A DNA stretch of 47,390 nucleotides from Oscillospiraceae bacterium (GTDB lineage: Bacteria > Bacillota > Clostridia > Oscillospirales > Acutalibacteraceae). Each line of letters starts with the position of its first letter. Position 1 is the first letter of the stretch. The position numbers and the translations under genes were made by a program. Below the pieces are notes generated by a model. The model was not told the DNA's origin. It saw only the letters and a list, made by a program, of their open reading frames with translations, and made no database searches. This document shows positions 37,327 through 44,291 of this stretch, in pieces. The stretch covers positions 1-47,390 of the forward strand of contig WQWM01000018.1 in NCBI GenBank assembly GCA_009785335.1. Direction: 5' to 3'.

Positions 37327-38270
37327 CATGCAATTTCGTAGGCTTTCGCCATGATGCGCGTCATCACCAGCGCGTCCTCAAGGCCTAACCCGGGGAATTC
37401 CTTCTTGCCCGTCAGGCAGGCATCAACAAAGCAATCCATGGGGATCAGACGCGCAGGCATGTCGTCCTCGTCCACTTCTTCGGGGCCATCGCCAAGGTTC
37501 TGCACCACTTCGTTCCAGCGGAAGAACACCGAACCTTCGGTGCCATACACCTCCAGCAAATCAGGCACACCGCTGGTCACAAACGCGGTTTCCATCGTCG
37601 CGAGGGCACCGTTCGCGAACTCACCCAGCACAATGGCGTTTTCGTCGCTGCTTGTGCCGCACAGATTGGTCATCATCGCAGCAATGCGCGTGGGTTCGCC
37701 CAGCAGTCCGCTGATGACATACACCGGGTGCGCACCCAGGTCCATCATGGCCCCGCCGCCGCTTTCATGCACATTGAACCAGCGTTCGGGCAGCCAGTTG
37801 CCGCTCACACCGTTGTGGCTGCGGCGAAAACGCGCACCGGTGACCGTGCCCAGTTTTCCGTCAGCAATCAGCCCTTGAATGTATTGATATGCGGGAGAGC
37901 CCTTCACCGGCAGCGAAATGGTGAAGGTCACGCCTGCGTCGCGCACAGCTTGAGCGATGGCTTCGGCGTCTTCGTTGGTGCAGGCAAGCAGCTTTTCGGT
38001 GAAGATATGCTTGCCAGCTTGCGCGGCGGCCACAAGCAGCTCACGATGCATCGTTGTTGGGCTATCGCAGCACACAGCGGTGATATCGCTCGCCAAAAAT
38101 TCCGTATAATCCGCGTAAAATGGCGCACCGAGTTCGGCGGCCCATTCTGCCCCGCGTACCGGGTCTTCGTCCCACACGGCGGTGATTTGCGCGTTGGGGT
38201 TGTGCGAAATCTCGCGGGCATAGTCTTTGGCATGCACATGCCACTTGCTAATCATTCCAATGTTGAGCAT
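37326..38270 (-). CDS. Gfo/Idh/MocA-family oxidoreductase
   Basis: 314-residue NAD(P)-dependent sugar or inositol dehydrogenase type. The N-terminal Rossmann part starts MLNIGMISKWHVHAKDYARE and includes AVWDEDPVRGAEWAAELG and the EKLLACTNEDAEAIA segment (EKP/EKL lysine of the family). The C-terminal domain contains GGGAMMDLGAHPVYVISGLLG with the conserved Asp and His. The ATG at 38270 follows AAAGGAG; upstream codons lie in a repeat. Substrate unknown. Confidence 0.9.
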   Translation of the reverse strand: MLNIGMISKWHVHAKDYAREISHNPNAQITAVWDEDPVRGAEWAAELGAPFYADYTEFLASDITAVCCDSPTTMHRELLVAAAQAGKHIFTEKLLACTNEDAEAIAQAVRDAGVTFTISLPVKGSPAYQYIQGLIADGKLGTVTGARFRRSHNGVSGNWLPERWFNVHESGGGAMMDLGAHPVYVISGLLGEPTRIAAMMTNLCGTSSDENAIVLGEFANGALATMETAFVTSGVPDLLEVYGTEGSVFFRWNEVVQNLGDGPEEVDEDDMPARLIPMDCFVDACLTGKKEFPGLGLEDALVMTRIMAKAYEIA

Positions 38271-38297
38271 GGGGTTCTCCTTTGTGTTGTTTTTTTG

Positions 38298-38360
38298 CGC
38301 TCGCCGCGCAGGCGTTACTTTTCTTAGAAGAAAAGTAACCAAAAGAACTTTATTCCGCTT
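38298..38360 (+). repeat. Hairpin repeat, copy 8 (GCGCTCGCCGCGCAGGC subfamily)
   Basis: GCGCTCGCCGCGCAGGC, then GTTACTTTTCTTAGAAGAAAAGTAAC hairpin split by its centre, then CAAAAGAACTTTATTCCGC. It lies upstream of the Gfo/Idh ribosome binding site. Confidence 0.75.
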
Positions 38361-38412
38361 CGCGGGGCATTTTTATGGTAACCGGAAGAGGGTACAGCGA
38401 AGCGACATAAAA

Positions 38413-38445
38413 ATTGTCCATTGTCAACTGTCCATTGTCAATTGA
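38413..38445. repeat. Tandem repeat TCCATTGTCAAYTG at the end of the topoisomerase gene
   Basis: Two 13-base units (38418-38430, 38431-38443) plus a partial third. The topoisomerase stop codon (38424-38426, minus strand) falls inside it. Confidence 0.8.
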
Positions 38446-40673
38446 ATCTCACCCTTATCCTCCGGCGTGGGCAGCACCCCCGCAGCAGGCAGGTTCTTCG
38501 TGCGATAGCGCGCAGGCTTCTCAAACGTGCCCTCGACATAGGCCGCAAATTCCGCCACATGGTGATTTTTGCGCAGCGTCATCACGGCTACGCCTTGGGT
38601 GTCTTTGGTGGTCTTGGGGGCAATTGCGCCCGTGTGGAACAACAGCACGCGCCCCGCGCTCGACCGCAGCAGGCAGTCGCCGTCCTCGACCAGCTGCAAC
38701 GCGCCCACCAGCGGCGATTTATCGCTGTAGGCCTTGATGAGCTTCTTGCGGTTGGTCTTGGTGGCATAGGCGCTCAACTCCACTTTCGCCACCTTGCCGC
38801 CCTCAAACGCAAACAGCATATAACCGCCATAGTTGCGCGTCACCGCCATATACACCGCGGTTTCGTCGTCGTCCATGCCCAATTTTGCGGGGATATAATC
38901 GCCCAGCGCACTGGCCTTGGTGTCATCAAATTCGTGCGCAGCGGTCTTATAAACCTGGCACTTGTTGGTGAAAAACAACAGCTCAGCCGCGTTTGAGGTC
39001 TCAATCGTCTGCACGACCTCATCGCCGTCTTTGCACTTTTGGGTGTCGGCCATGCGCAAGCTGGCAGGCGTGATTTTCTTGAAATAGCCCTGCTGCGTAA
39101 AGAACAGCGTGCAGGCATAATCATCAATTTCCACAACGCTAGTGGTCTCAGGCAACTCTTCGGCATAGATCAGCTCGCTGCGGCGCGGTTTCGCATGCGC
39201 CTTGGCAATTTCTTTCAGCTCATTCACCATGATGGTGCGCACTCTTCTGTCCGAGCCCAAAATCGCTAGCATTTCTTCAATGTCTTTTTTCAGCTGCTCA
39301 ATGTCTGCCGTGCGCTTCAGAATATACGCACGGTTCAGGTGCCGCAGCCGAATTTCCGCCACATAATCAGCCTGCAATTGATCAATGCCAAAGGCGATCA
39401 TCAGGTTCGGCACCACTTCGCTTTCTTCTTCCGTTTCGCGAATGACTTTAATCGCCTTGTCAATATCGAGCAGAATTTTCGCAAGCCCCTGCAGCAAATG
39501 CAGGCGTTCTTGGGCCTTGGTCAGGTCAAATTGCACGCGGCGGCGAATGCAGCCTGTGCGAAACGTAATCCACTCCAGCAGCAGCTCACGCACGCCCAGC
39601 ACGCGCGGCGAACCATTCACCAGCACATTGAAGTTGCAGGCAAAGCTGTCTTCAAGCGTGGTGAGTTTAAACAGCCGCTGCATGAGCTTGTCGGCATCGG
39701 TGCCGCGCTTGAGGTCAATGGTGATTTTCAGCCCTGTTTTGTCTGTTTCGTCACGAATATCGCTGATTTCTTTGATCACACCGGCTTTCACCCTGTCCAC
39801 CACTTTGTCAATGATGGCCTCTGCGGTGGTCGTCGGCGGAATCTCATAAATGTCAATGCAATTGTGCGCTTTGTCATAGGTATACTTGGCGCGCAGACGA
39901 AAGCTACCGCGCCCGGTGCGATAAATCTCCTCAAACAGCGCGCGGGAATATAATATCTGCCCGCCGCCGCTGAAGTCTGGTGCAGGCAGCGTTTCAATCA
40001 CGTCATGGTTTTTGTCCTGAGCAAGAGCGATGGTTGTTTCGCATAGCTCAGCCAAATTGAACGAGCAAATGTTGCTGGTCATGCCCACGGCAATGCCGAT
40101 GTTGAGGTTCGCCAGCACGCTGGGGAAGCGCACGGGCAGCAGGCTGGGTTCTTTCATCGTGGCATCGTAGTTATCCACAAAATCCACGGTATTCTTGTCG
40201 ATATCGCGAAACAATTCCCCCGCGATTTTCTCCAGCCGCGCCTCCGTGTAGCGCGACGCCGCATACTGCATATCCCGCGAATAATACTTGCCAAAGTTGC
40301 CCTTGCTGTCCACATAGGCATGCAGCAGGCGCTCGTGCCCGCGTGAAAGCAGCACAAGCACGTTATAAATCGCACCGTCACCGTGAGGGTTCAGTTGCAT
40401 GGTGCGGCCAACGATGTTCGCGCTTTTGCTGCGCGGGCCGCTATGCAATCCCATCTTATACATTGTGTATAAAATTTTCCTCTGTGAAGGCTTAAAACCG
40501 TCTATTTCGGGTATTGCCCGCGACAAAATCACGCTCATCGCATAGGGCATGAAGTTCGTCTCAAGCGTCTCAGTTACGGGTTGGTGCACAATTTCGCCCG
40601 CCCCCAGAATGTGCGCATTGGCTGCGGCGGCATCCAGGGCGGTGGTATCTTTGGCTCTTGCTTTTTTTGGCAT
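38424..40673 (-). CDS. Type IIA topoisomerase subunit A (GyrA/ParC-like)
   Basis: 749 residues from the ATG after AAAGGAGTTTTC. The breakage-reunion domain starts at about 35 (MPYAMSVILSRAIPEIDGFKPSQRKILYTM). The active tyrosine is in AASRYTEARL, after the LNPHGDGAIYN segment. A coiled region (~360-470) and a C-terminal beta-propeller-like part with FFTQQGYFKKI- and LFFTNKCQVYKT-type repeats follow. The GyrA-box typical of gyrase is not seen, so it is more likely a ParC-like or second clostridial paralogue than GyrA proper. The partner B subunit is not in the window. The last residues (QLTMDS) and the stop come from a tandem repeat. Confidence 0.92.
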   Translation of the reverse strand: MPKKARAKDTTALDAAAANAHILGAGEIVHQPVTETLETNFMPYAMSVILSRAIPEIDGFKPSQRKILYTMYKMGLHSGPRSKSANIVGRTMQLNPHGDGAIYNVLVLLSRGHERLLHAYVDSKGNFGKYYSRDMQYAASRYTEARLEKIAGELFRDIDKNTVDFVDNYDATMKEPSLLPVRFPSVLANLNIGIAVGMTSNICSFNLAELCETTIALAQDKNHDVIETLPAPDFSGGGQILYSRALFEEIYRTGRGSFRLRAKYTYDKAHNCIDIYEIPPTTTAEAIIDKVVDRVKAGVIKEISDIRDETDKTGLKITIDLKRGTDADKLMQRLFKLTTLEDSFACNFNVLVNGSPRVLGVRELLLEWITFRTGCIRRRVQFDLTKAQERLHLLQGLAKILLDIDKAIKVIRETEEESEVVPNLMIAFGIDQLQADYVAEIRLRHLNRAYILKRTADIEQLKKDIEEMLAILGSDRRVRTIMVNELKEIAKAHAKPRRSELIYAEELPETTSVVEIDDYACTLFFTQQGYFKKITPASLRMADTQKCKDGDEVVQTIETSNAAELLFFTNKCQVYKTAAHEFDDTKASALGDYIPAKLGMDDDETAVYMAVTRNYGGYMLFAFEGGKVAKVELSAYATKTNRKKLIKAYSDKSPLVGALQLVEDGDCLLRSSAGRVLLFHTGAIAPKTTKDTQGVAVMTLRKNHHVAEFAAYVEGTFEKPARYRTKNLPAAGVLPTPEDKGEIQLTMDS

Positions 40674-40683
40674 GAAAACTCCT

Positions 40684-40985
40684 TTGCCACTTTTTTTCAA
40701 AAAAGTGGCGCAAAAAACTTTAGTTGCGCTACGCGCAGGGGGAATTTTAGATAGAAATGTGTAGGTGTTGCCAAGGCCTCCCCCCCGGGGTCCCCGGAAA
40801 TGCTTGCATTTTTGGGGTGGTCATTGGGGGAGGAAAGCGCGTCGCAGACGTGCAGGTGGGGGTTGCAATCGCGCAAAAAACTTTAGTCACGATGCGCGTG
40901 GGGAATTATTTATCAAAGTATAAGAAACAAACCCCAGTCCCCCTCTGATAGAGGGGGATGTCCCGCAGGACAGGGGGAGGTGCAA
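40684..40985 (+). repeat. Repeat array upstream of the topoisomerase gene (hairpin copy 9 plus modules)
   Basis: Starts with GCCACTTTTTTTC/AAAAAAGTGGC (hairpin beside the topoisomerase ribosome binding site) and CAAAAAACTTTAGTTGCGC. It continues with GTAGGTGTTGCCAAGGCC, the CCGGGGTCCCC / TGCTTGCATTTTTGGGG palindrome, GTGCAGGTGGGGGTTGC, a second CAAAAAACTTTAGTC, and CTCTGATAGAGGGGGATGTC. The order matches the array at 35550-36130. No gene is seen in this 322-base gap. Confidence 0.8.
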
Positions 40986-40995
40986 TAAGGCATAA

Positions 40996-41784
40996 TCACT
41001 CCGCCTTCATCTCAATCACCGCAACCTCAGGCGTTGCAAATAACCTAAACGGAATGCGGCTTGTGCCCAGACCCCGGCTTAAGAACATCGTTGCATCACC
41101 GTTGACATACACTCCGGCGGAATACTCAGGCCAAAGGACGAGTTGAGGGCCAACGATCGCTTGGCCGCCGGGCGTGGAAACTTGCCCGCCATGGTTGTGG
41201 CCTGCCAGCATTAACCCGCCGCCAAGCTGAGCAAAATGCGCAAAATGATGGGGAGAATGCGCCAAAAAAATGTCTGTTCCGCCCACGTAGCCAACACCCC
41301 AATGCCCTCTGCCGCTCATCGTCATGCTGGCGCCATTGTGCTGCAACAGCGCGGAGCCGTGCAGCACCGTCACATTGTGCAGCCGAAACAGCTCAAGCAT
41401 GTCGGCGTAAAACGACGACCGAGTGTCGTGGTTGCCATCCACATAATAGATAGGAATATCCGGCGCAAACGCACGAATGCCCGCAAGCAACTCCCGCATG
41501 GGGGCCAGGCTTCGGGTTTGCTCGTCAATCATGTCGCCGGTCATGGCAATCATGTTGGGCTGCGCTTGCTCAACAGCGCGAAGCAAACGTGACTGCCCTC
41601 GCCCAAAGCGTGCATTGTGCAGATCGCTGAGATGCACGATGCGAAAGCCATTGAATTCGGGCGGCACGCGGCGGCTTTGCCAAGTGAACGATGTGGTGCG
41701 CAGCGTGTTGGTGTGATAAACCGCCAGTGCAGCCAGCGCGATTGGCAGCAGCAAAATTGCGGCGATAACAACTAGTTTTTTCAT
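40996..41784 (-). CDS. Membrane-anchored metallophosphoesterase (YkuE/YaeI-like)
   Basis: 262 residues. One N-terminal membrane helix (about 4-23) is followed by a calcineurin-like phosphoesterase domain with all motifs: HLSDLHNARFG, AMTGDMIDE, YVDGNHDTRSS, a later LAHSPHHF and GHNHGGQVSTP. Relatives such as YkuE and YaeI act on phospho-lipid or lipid A-type substrates; substrate here is unknown. It overlaps rimO by 4 bases (ATGA), so it is translated from the same mRNA. Confidence 0.92.
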   Translation of the reverse strand: MKKLVVIAAILLLPIALAALAVYHTNTLRTTSFTWQSRRVPPEFNGFRIVHLSDLHNARFGRGQSRLLRAVEQAQPNMIAMTGDMIDEQTRSLAPMRELLAGIRAFAPDIPIYYVDGNHDTRSSFYADMLELFRLHNVTVLHGSALLQHNGASMTMSGRGHWGVGYVGGTDIFLAHSPHHFAHFAQLGGGLMLAGHNHGGQVSTPGGQAIVGPQLVLWPEYSAGVYVNGDATMFLSRGLGTSRIPFRLFATPEVAVIEMKAE

Positions 41785-43112
41785 AGCACTTTACCTATCA
41801 GCATGTCTTCTTTTATGCCGATGATTTTCACGGCTGTCACGTCACCGGGCTGCAAATGGCGCGGGCAGGTGAACATGAGGATGCCATCGATTTCGGGGGC
41901 ATCGGCGGCGGTGCGTGCAAGGTAGCCGTCGGTGTAGGGGTCGTGCGCTTCCACCATGGCCTGCACGGTTTGTCCGGCGAGGTTTTCTTTGTGCTGCAAG
42001 GCAATTTCTGCCTGTTGCTGTGTGAGAATATCCACACGCTGTTGTGCGATTTCCGGGTCAATCTGGTTGGGGAAGGTGGCTGCGGGGGTGCCTTCCTGCG
42101 GTGAAAACACAAACGCGCCCATGTGCGTGAATTTCTGCGCAGCAACAAACTCTGCTAGATTCTCAAACGCGGCATCATCTTCACCGGGGAACCCGCAAAT
42201 GAATGTCGTGCGAATCGCAACGTCCGGCATCGCAGTGCGCAGTTTATCCAGCACAGCGGTGATGTCAGCTTGTGTGCCGCGCCGCCCCATGGCTGCCAAC
42301 ATGCGGTCATCGGCGTGTTGCAGCGGCAGATCGATGTATTTCACGATTTTATTTTCGCTTGCCATCACCGCAATCAGTTCATCTGAAATTTCATCGGGAT
42401 AGCAATACAACAGACGCAGCCATTGCAACTGTTCAAGCTGGCAAAGCTGTGTGAGCAAACTCGGCAGGGCAGGGTAGGCCGTCACGTCCTGCGCAATCAG
42501 CACAAGTTCGCGTGCGCCGCGTTGCACCAGCGCCTCTGCCTCAGCGAGAATATCCTCCATCTCACGATGTCTAAACGGTCCGCGAATGCCAGGGATGGCG
42601 CAGTAGGTGCAGCAATTGCTGCAACCGTCGGCGATTTGCAGATAGGCCCAATGTTGGGGTGAAAGCAGTTTGCGTTCGCCGCCCAGCTGCAAACAGCTGA
42701 TGTCCGGCGATTCGTTCACCGTTGCGCCGCCCAGCAGGTTTTGTACATGCTCCACAATGTCATCGTTCGCGCCAAGACCCAGCACACCGTCCACTTCGGG
42801 GATCTCAGCGGTGATGTCGTCTTGGTAACGTTGCGCCATGCAGCCGGTCACCAATATTTTGCCCACGGTGCCGTCGGCTTTCATCTGCGCCATTTCTAGA
42901 ATGCTGTCGATGGCTTCTTTCTTGGCATCATCAACAAAGCCGCAGGTGTTCACAATCACCACGTCTGCACCGTGATACACACTTTCAGCAATGGCGAAGC
43001 CCGCCGCCTGCAGATCATGCATCATGCGTTCGGCGTTCACTTGATTTTTCGGGCAGCCAAGGCTCACAAACGCGATTTTTTGCACCTTGGCTTTGCGTTT
43101 AATTATCGGCAT
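41781..43112 (-). CDS. rimO: Ribosomal protein uS12 methylthiotransferase RimO
   Basis: Radical-SAM enzyme adding a methylthio group to the conserved Asp of S12. 443 residues from the ATG giving MPIIKRKAK; an upstream GTG at 43124 is possible. Three domains: MTTase N-terminal FVSLGCPKNQVNAERMM, NTCGFVDDAKKEAIDS and VTGCMAQRY (three Cys of the second cluster); radical-SAM CSNCCTYCAIP; C-terminal TRAM-like domain. RimO rather than MiaB is indicated by LGCPKN and GFVDDAKKEAI. The minus-strand operon continues into the phosphoesterase gene. The upstream neighbour is a membrane-peptide module. Confidence 0.96.
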   Translation of the reverse strand: MPIIKRKAKVQKIAFVSLGCPKNQVNAERMMHDLQAAGFAIAESVYHGADVVIVNTCGFVDDAKKEAIDSILEMAQMKADGTVGKILVTGCMAQRYQDDITAEIPEVDGVLGLGANDDIVEHVQNLLGGATVNESPDISCLQLGGERKLLSPQHWAYLQIADGCSNCCTYCAIPGIRGPFRHREMEDILAEAEALVQRGARELVLIAQDVTAYPALPSLLTQLCQLEQLQWLRLLYCYPDEISDELIAVMASENKIVKYIDLPLQHADDRMLAAMGRRGTQADITAVLDKLRTAMPDVAIRTTFICGFPGEDDAAFENLAEFVAAQKFTHMGAFVFSPQEGTPAATFPNQIDPEIAQQRVDILTQQQAEIALQHKENLAGQTVQAMVEAHDPYTDGYLARTAADAPEIDGILMFTCPRHLQPGDVTAVKIIGIKEDMLIGKVL

Positions 43113-43140
43113 GTTGTTGCTCACTTTCTAAAAAAATGCC

Positions 43141-43169
43141 TTGACATAGCGGCACAATTATGCTATACT
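43141..43169 (+). promoter_or_regulatory. Promoter of the RNA facing membrane peptide 1
   Basis: TTGACA (43141-43146), 17-base spacer, TATACT (43164-43169). Confidence 0.88.
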
Positions 43170-43175
43170 ATACAT

Positions 43176-43273
43176 ACAGGGATAGCGTTGCCGTATAGGC
43201 GGCTAGCCCCCCACTGAGCGAAACTAATCAGAATTAGACCGCGCAGCTGCCAGGCTACGGGCGGTCTTTTTCT
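43176..43273 (+). ncRNA. Predicted antisense-type RNA of module 1
   Basis: A ~98-nt RNA from the promoter above to the terminator at 43236-43272. Its first part (43174-43213) is identical over 40 bases to the start of the module 2 RNA (44020-44059), including TAGCGTTGCCGTATAGGCGG, which can fold with TAGC/GCTA and GCC/GGC stems. Its 3' end is antisense to the end of the peptide gene. Confidence 0.62.
43236..43272. terminator. Shared terminator of module 1
   Basis: AGACCGC (43236-43242) pairs with GCGGTCT (43261-43267), followed by TTTTTC. The peptide stop codon lies in the loop. Confidence 0.78.
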
Positions 43274-43335
43274 TTATCACTACGAAGTTCTTTTAACAGC
43301 AGCAAAAGAATTGCAAACATGATTAAGTATTCCAT
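43255..43335 (-). CDS. 26-residue membrane peptide MEYLI-type, copy 1 (type I toxin candidate)
   Basis: Reads MEYLIMFAILLLLLKELRSD then KEKDRP. It has a Leu/Ile helix and a charged tail. A strong GGGGGTGAT-type ribosome binding site stands 5 bases before the ATG. Expression is from a consensus minus-strand promoter (43444-43472). The leader contains a 35-base palindromic insertion (43381-43415) absent from the paralogous module 2. It lies between recX and rimO. Confidence 0.68.
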   Translation of the reverse strand: MEYLIMFAILLLLLKELRSDKEKDRP

Positions 43336-43380
43336 AGCTATCACCCCCTTCCGGGGGGAAGGAATTAGCCGACTACCAAA

Positions 43381-43415
43381 CCGGGGTCCCCGCAAATGCT
43401 TGCATTTGTGGGGTG
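43381..43415. repeat. Palindromic repeat inserted in the leader of membrane peptide 1
   Basis: CCGGGGTCCCCGCAAATGCT then TGCATTTGTGGGGTG. The same unit is found at 35909-35940 and (with changes) 40788-40822. It is missing at the matching site of module 2 (near 44230), so it has moved or been lost since the duplication. Confidence 0.8.
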
Positions 43416-43443
43416 GTCTGTATTAGACAACGCTACCGTTTAC

Positions 43444-43472
43444 ATTATATCAGGTAATCATGGCCTTGTCAA
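43444..43472 (-). promoter_or_regulatory. Promoter of membrane peptide 1
   Basis: Minus-strand TTGACA (43467-43472), 17-base spacer, TATAAT (43444-43449). Nearly identical to the module 2 promoter. Confidence 0.88.
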
Positions 43473-43480
43473 CAAAATTT

Positions 43481-43960
43481 TCAGACATCATAGCCCAAAT
43501 CCATGTCTAAAACATCCTGCATCGCCGCGCGAATATCTCCATGCCGAAAGCCCTTGCGCAGCAACGCCGCAAACAGGCTTTTATGCTTGTCCGGGTCAGC
43601 AAGTTTTCGCTGATAGGCAGGCGTTTGCAGCAATTCGGCCAGTCGTTCGGGGTCATCTTGCGCAAGCTCAGGGGCTTCCTCTTTCAGCCCCCTGCGATAC
43701 AGCTGCTGGTCAATCCCGCGCTGGCCATAGCCTTTGCGGGCATAGCTTTCCGCTAGGCGTTGTGCATAGCGTTCGTCGTCCAGCAGATTCAACTCCACCA
43801 GCCGCTCAATCGCGCGGTCGATGTCTTCTTCGTTTGGCGCAGGTTTGTTTGGCCGCGGGCGCAGCAGCTTTTTCCGCAGCTCGTCCGTGCCATAATCCCG
43901 CCGCCCAAGATACCACAGCGCACGATTCCACAAGCGTTCGTAGGGTTCAAATTCATCCAT
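43481..43960 (-). CDS. recX: Regulatory protein RecX
   Basis: Modulates RecA filaments. 159 residues with the three-helix repeat pattern of the family: ALWYLGRRDYGTDELRKKL, AIERLVELNLLDDERYAQRLAESYARKGYGQRGIDQQLYRRGL and a C-terminal LFAALLRKGFRHGDIRAAMQ. ATG at 43960 is favoured, with GGTGA before it; a TTG two codons upstream is possible. It is downstream of recA on the same strand, the usual order, but here a membrane-peptide module stands between them. Confidence 0.92.
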   Translation of the reverse strand: MDEFEPYERLWNRALWYLGRRDYGTDELRKKLLRPRPNKPAPNEEDIDRAIERLVELNLLDDERYAQRLAESYARKGYGQRGIDQQLYRRGLKEEAPELAQDDPERLAELLQTPAYQRKLADPDKHKSLFAALLRKGFRHGDIRAAMQDVLDMDLGYDV

Positions 43961-43985
43961 TTGCAATCACCAAAATAAATTTTGC

Positions 43986-44014
43986 TTGACAAAAGCAACG
44001 AAGCATGCTATACT
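43986..44014 (+). promoter_or_regulatory. Promoter of the RNA facing membrane peptide 2
   Basis: TTGACA (43986-43991), 17-base spacer, TATACT (44009-44014). Confidence 0.88.
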
Positions 44015-44020
44015 GTTAAA

Positions 44021-44123
44021 TACAGGGATAGCGTTGCCGTATAGGCGGCTAGCCCCCCAACAGAAAACAGTTAAGAAATAGACTGCCTCTGCCTACCAAG
44101 CTAAAGGGCGGTCTATTTCTTTT
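44021..44123 (+). ncRNA. Predicted antisense-type RNA of module 2
   Basis: A ~100-nt RNA from the promoter above to the hairpin at 44075-44119. The first 40 bases are identical to the module 1 RNA. Its terminator loop holds GCCTACC (44091-44097), complementary to GGTAGGC in the peptide mRNA leader (44224-44230), a possible first-contact site in addition to the 3' overlap. Confidence 0.65.
44075..44119. terminator. Shared bidirectional terminator of module 2
   Basis: GAAATAGAC (44075-44083) pairs with GTCTATTTC (44111-44119), extended by TGCC/GGCG. The peptide stop codon lies in the right arm. Confidence 0.8.
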
Positions 44124-44187
44124 CACTATGTTTTTTCAACTCACTCAGCAGAATCAAGATGATTGCGAAAATGATTAGGTACTCCAT
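44113..44187 (-). CDS. 24-residue membrane peptide MEYLI-type, copy 2 (type I toxin candidate)
   Basis: Reads MEYLIIFAIILILLSELKKH then SEKK. It has a single hydrophobic helix with a Lys/Glu-rich tail. Ribosome binding site AGGAGGG stands 7 bases before the ATG. It is expressed from a consensus minus-strand promoter (44254-44282) with a leader of ~60 bases that repeats, as inverted DNA, the start of the facing RNA (TAGCGTTG..GGCGGCTA). It is wedged between recA and recX. Architecture resembles par/Fst and txpA/ratA type I systems, but the peptide belongs to no family I recognise. Confidence 0.7.
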   Translation of the reverse strand: MEYLIIFAIILILLSELKKHSEKK

Positions 44188-44253
44188 AGTTATCCCTCCT
44201 TTCCAGGAGGGCAGGAATTAGCCGCCTACCGTATAGACAACGCTACCGTTTAC

Positions 44254-44282
44254 ATTATATCAGGTAATCATTGCCTTGTCAA
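44254..44282 (-). promoter_or_regulatory. Promoter of membrane peptide 2
   Basis: Minus-strand TTGACA (44277-44282), 17-base spacer, TATAAT (44254-44259). Confidence 0.88.
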
Positions 44283-44291
44283 GATTATTCG

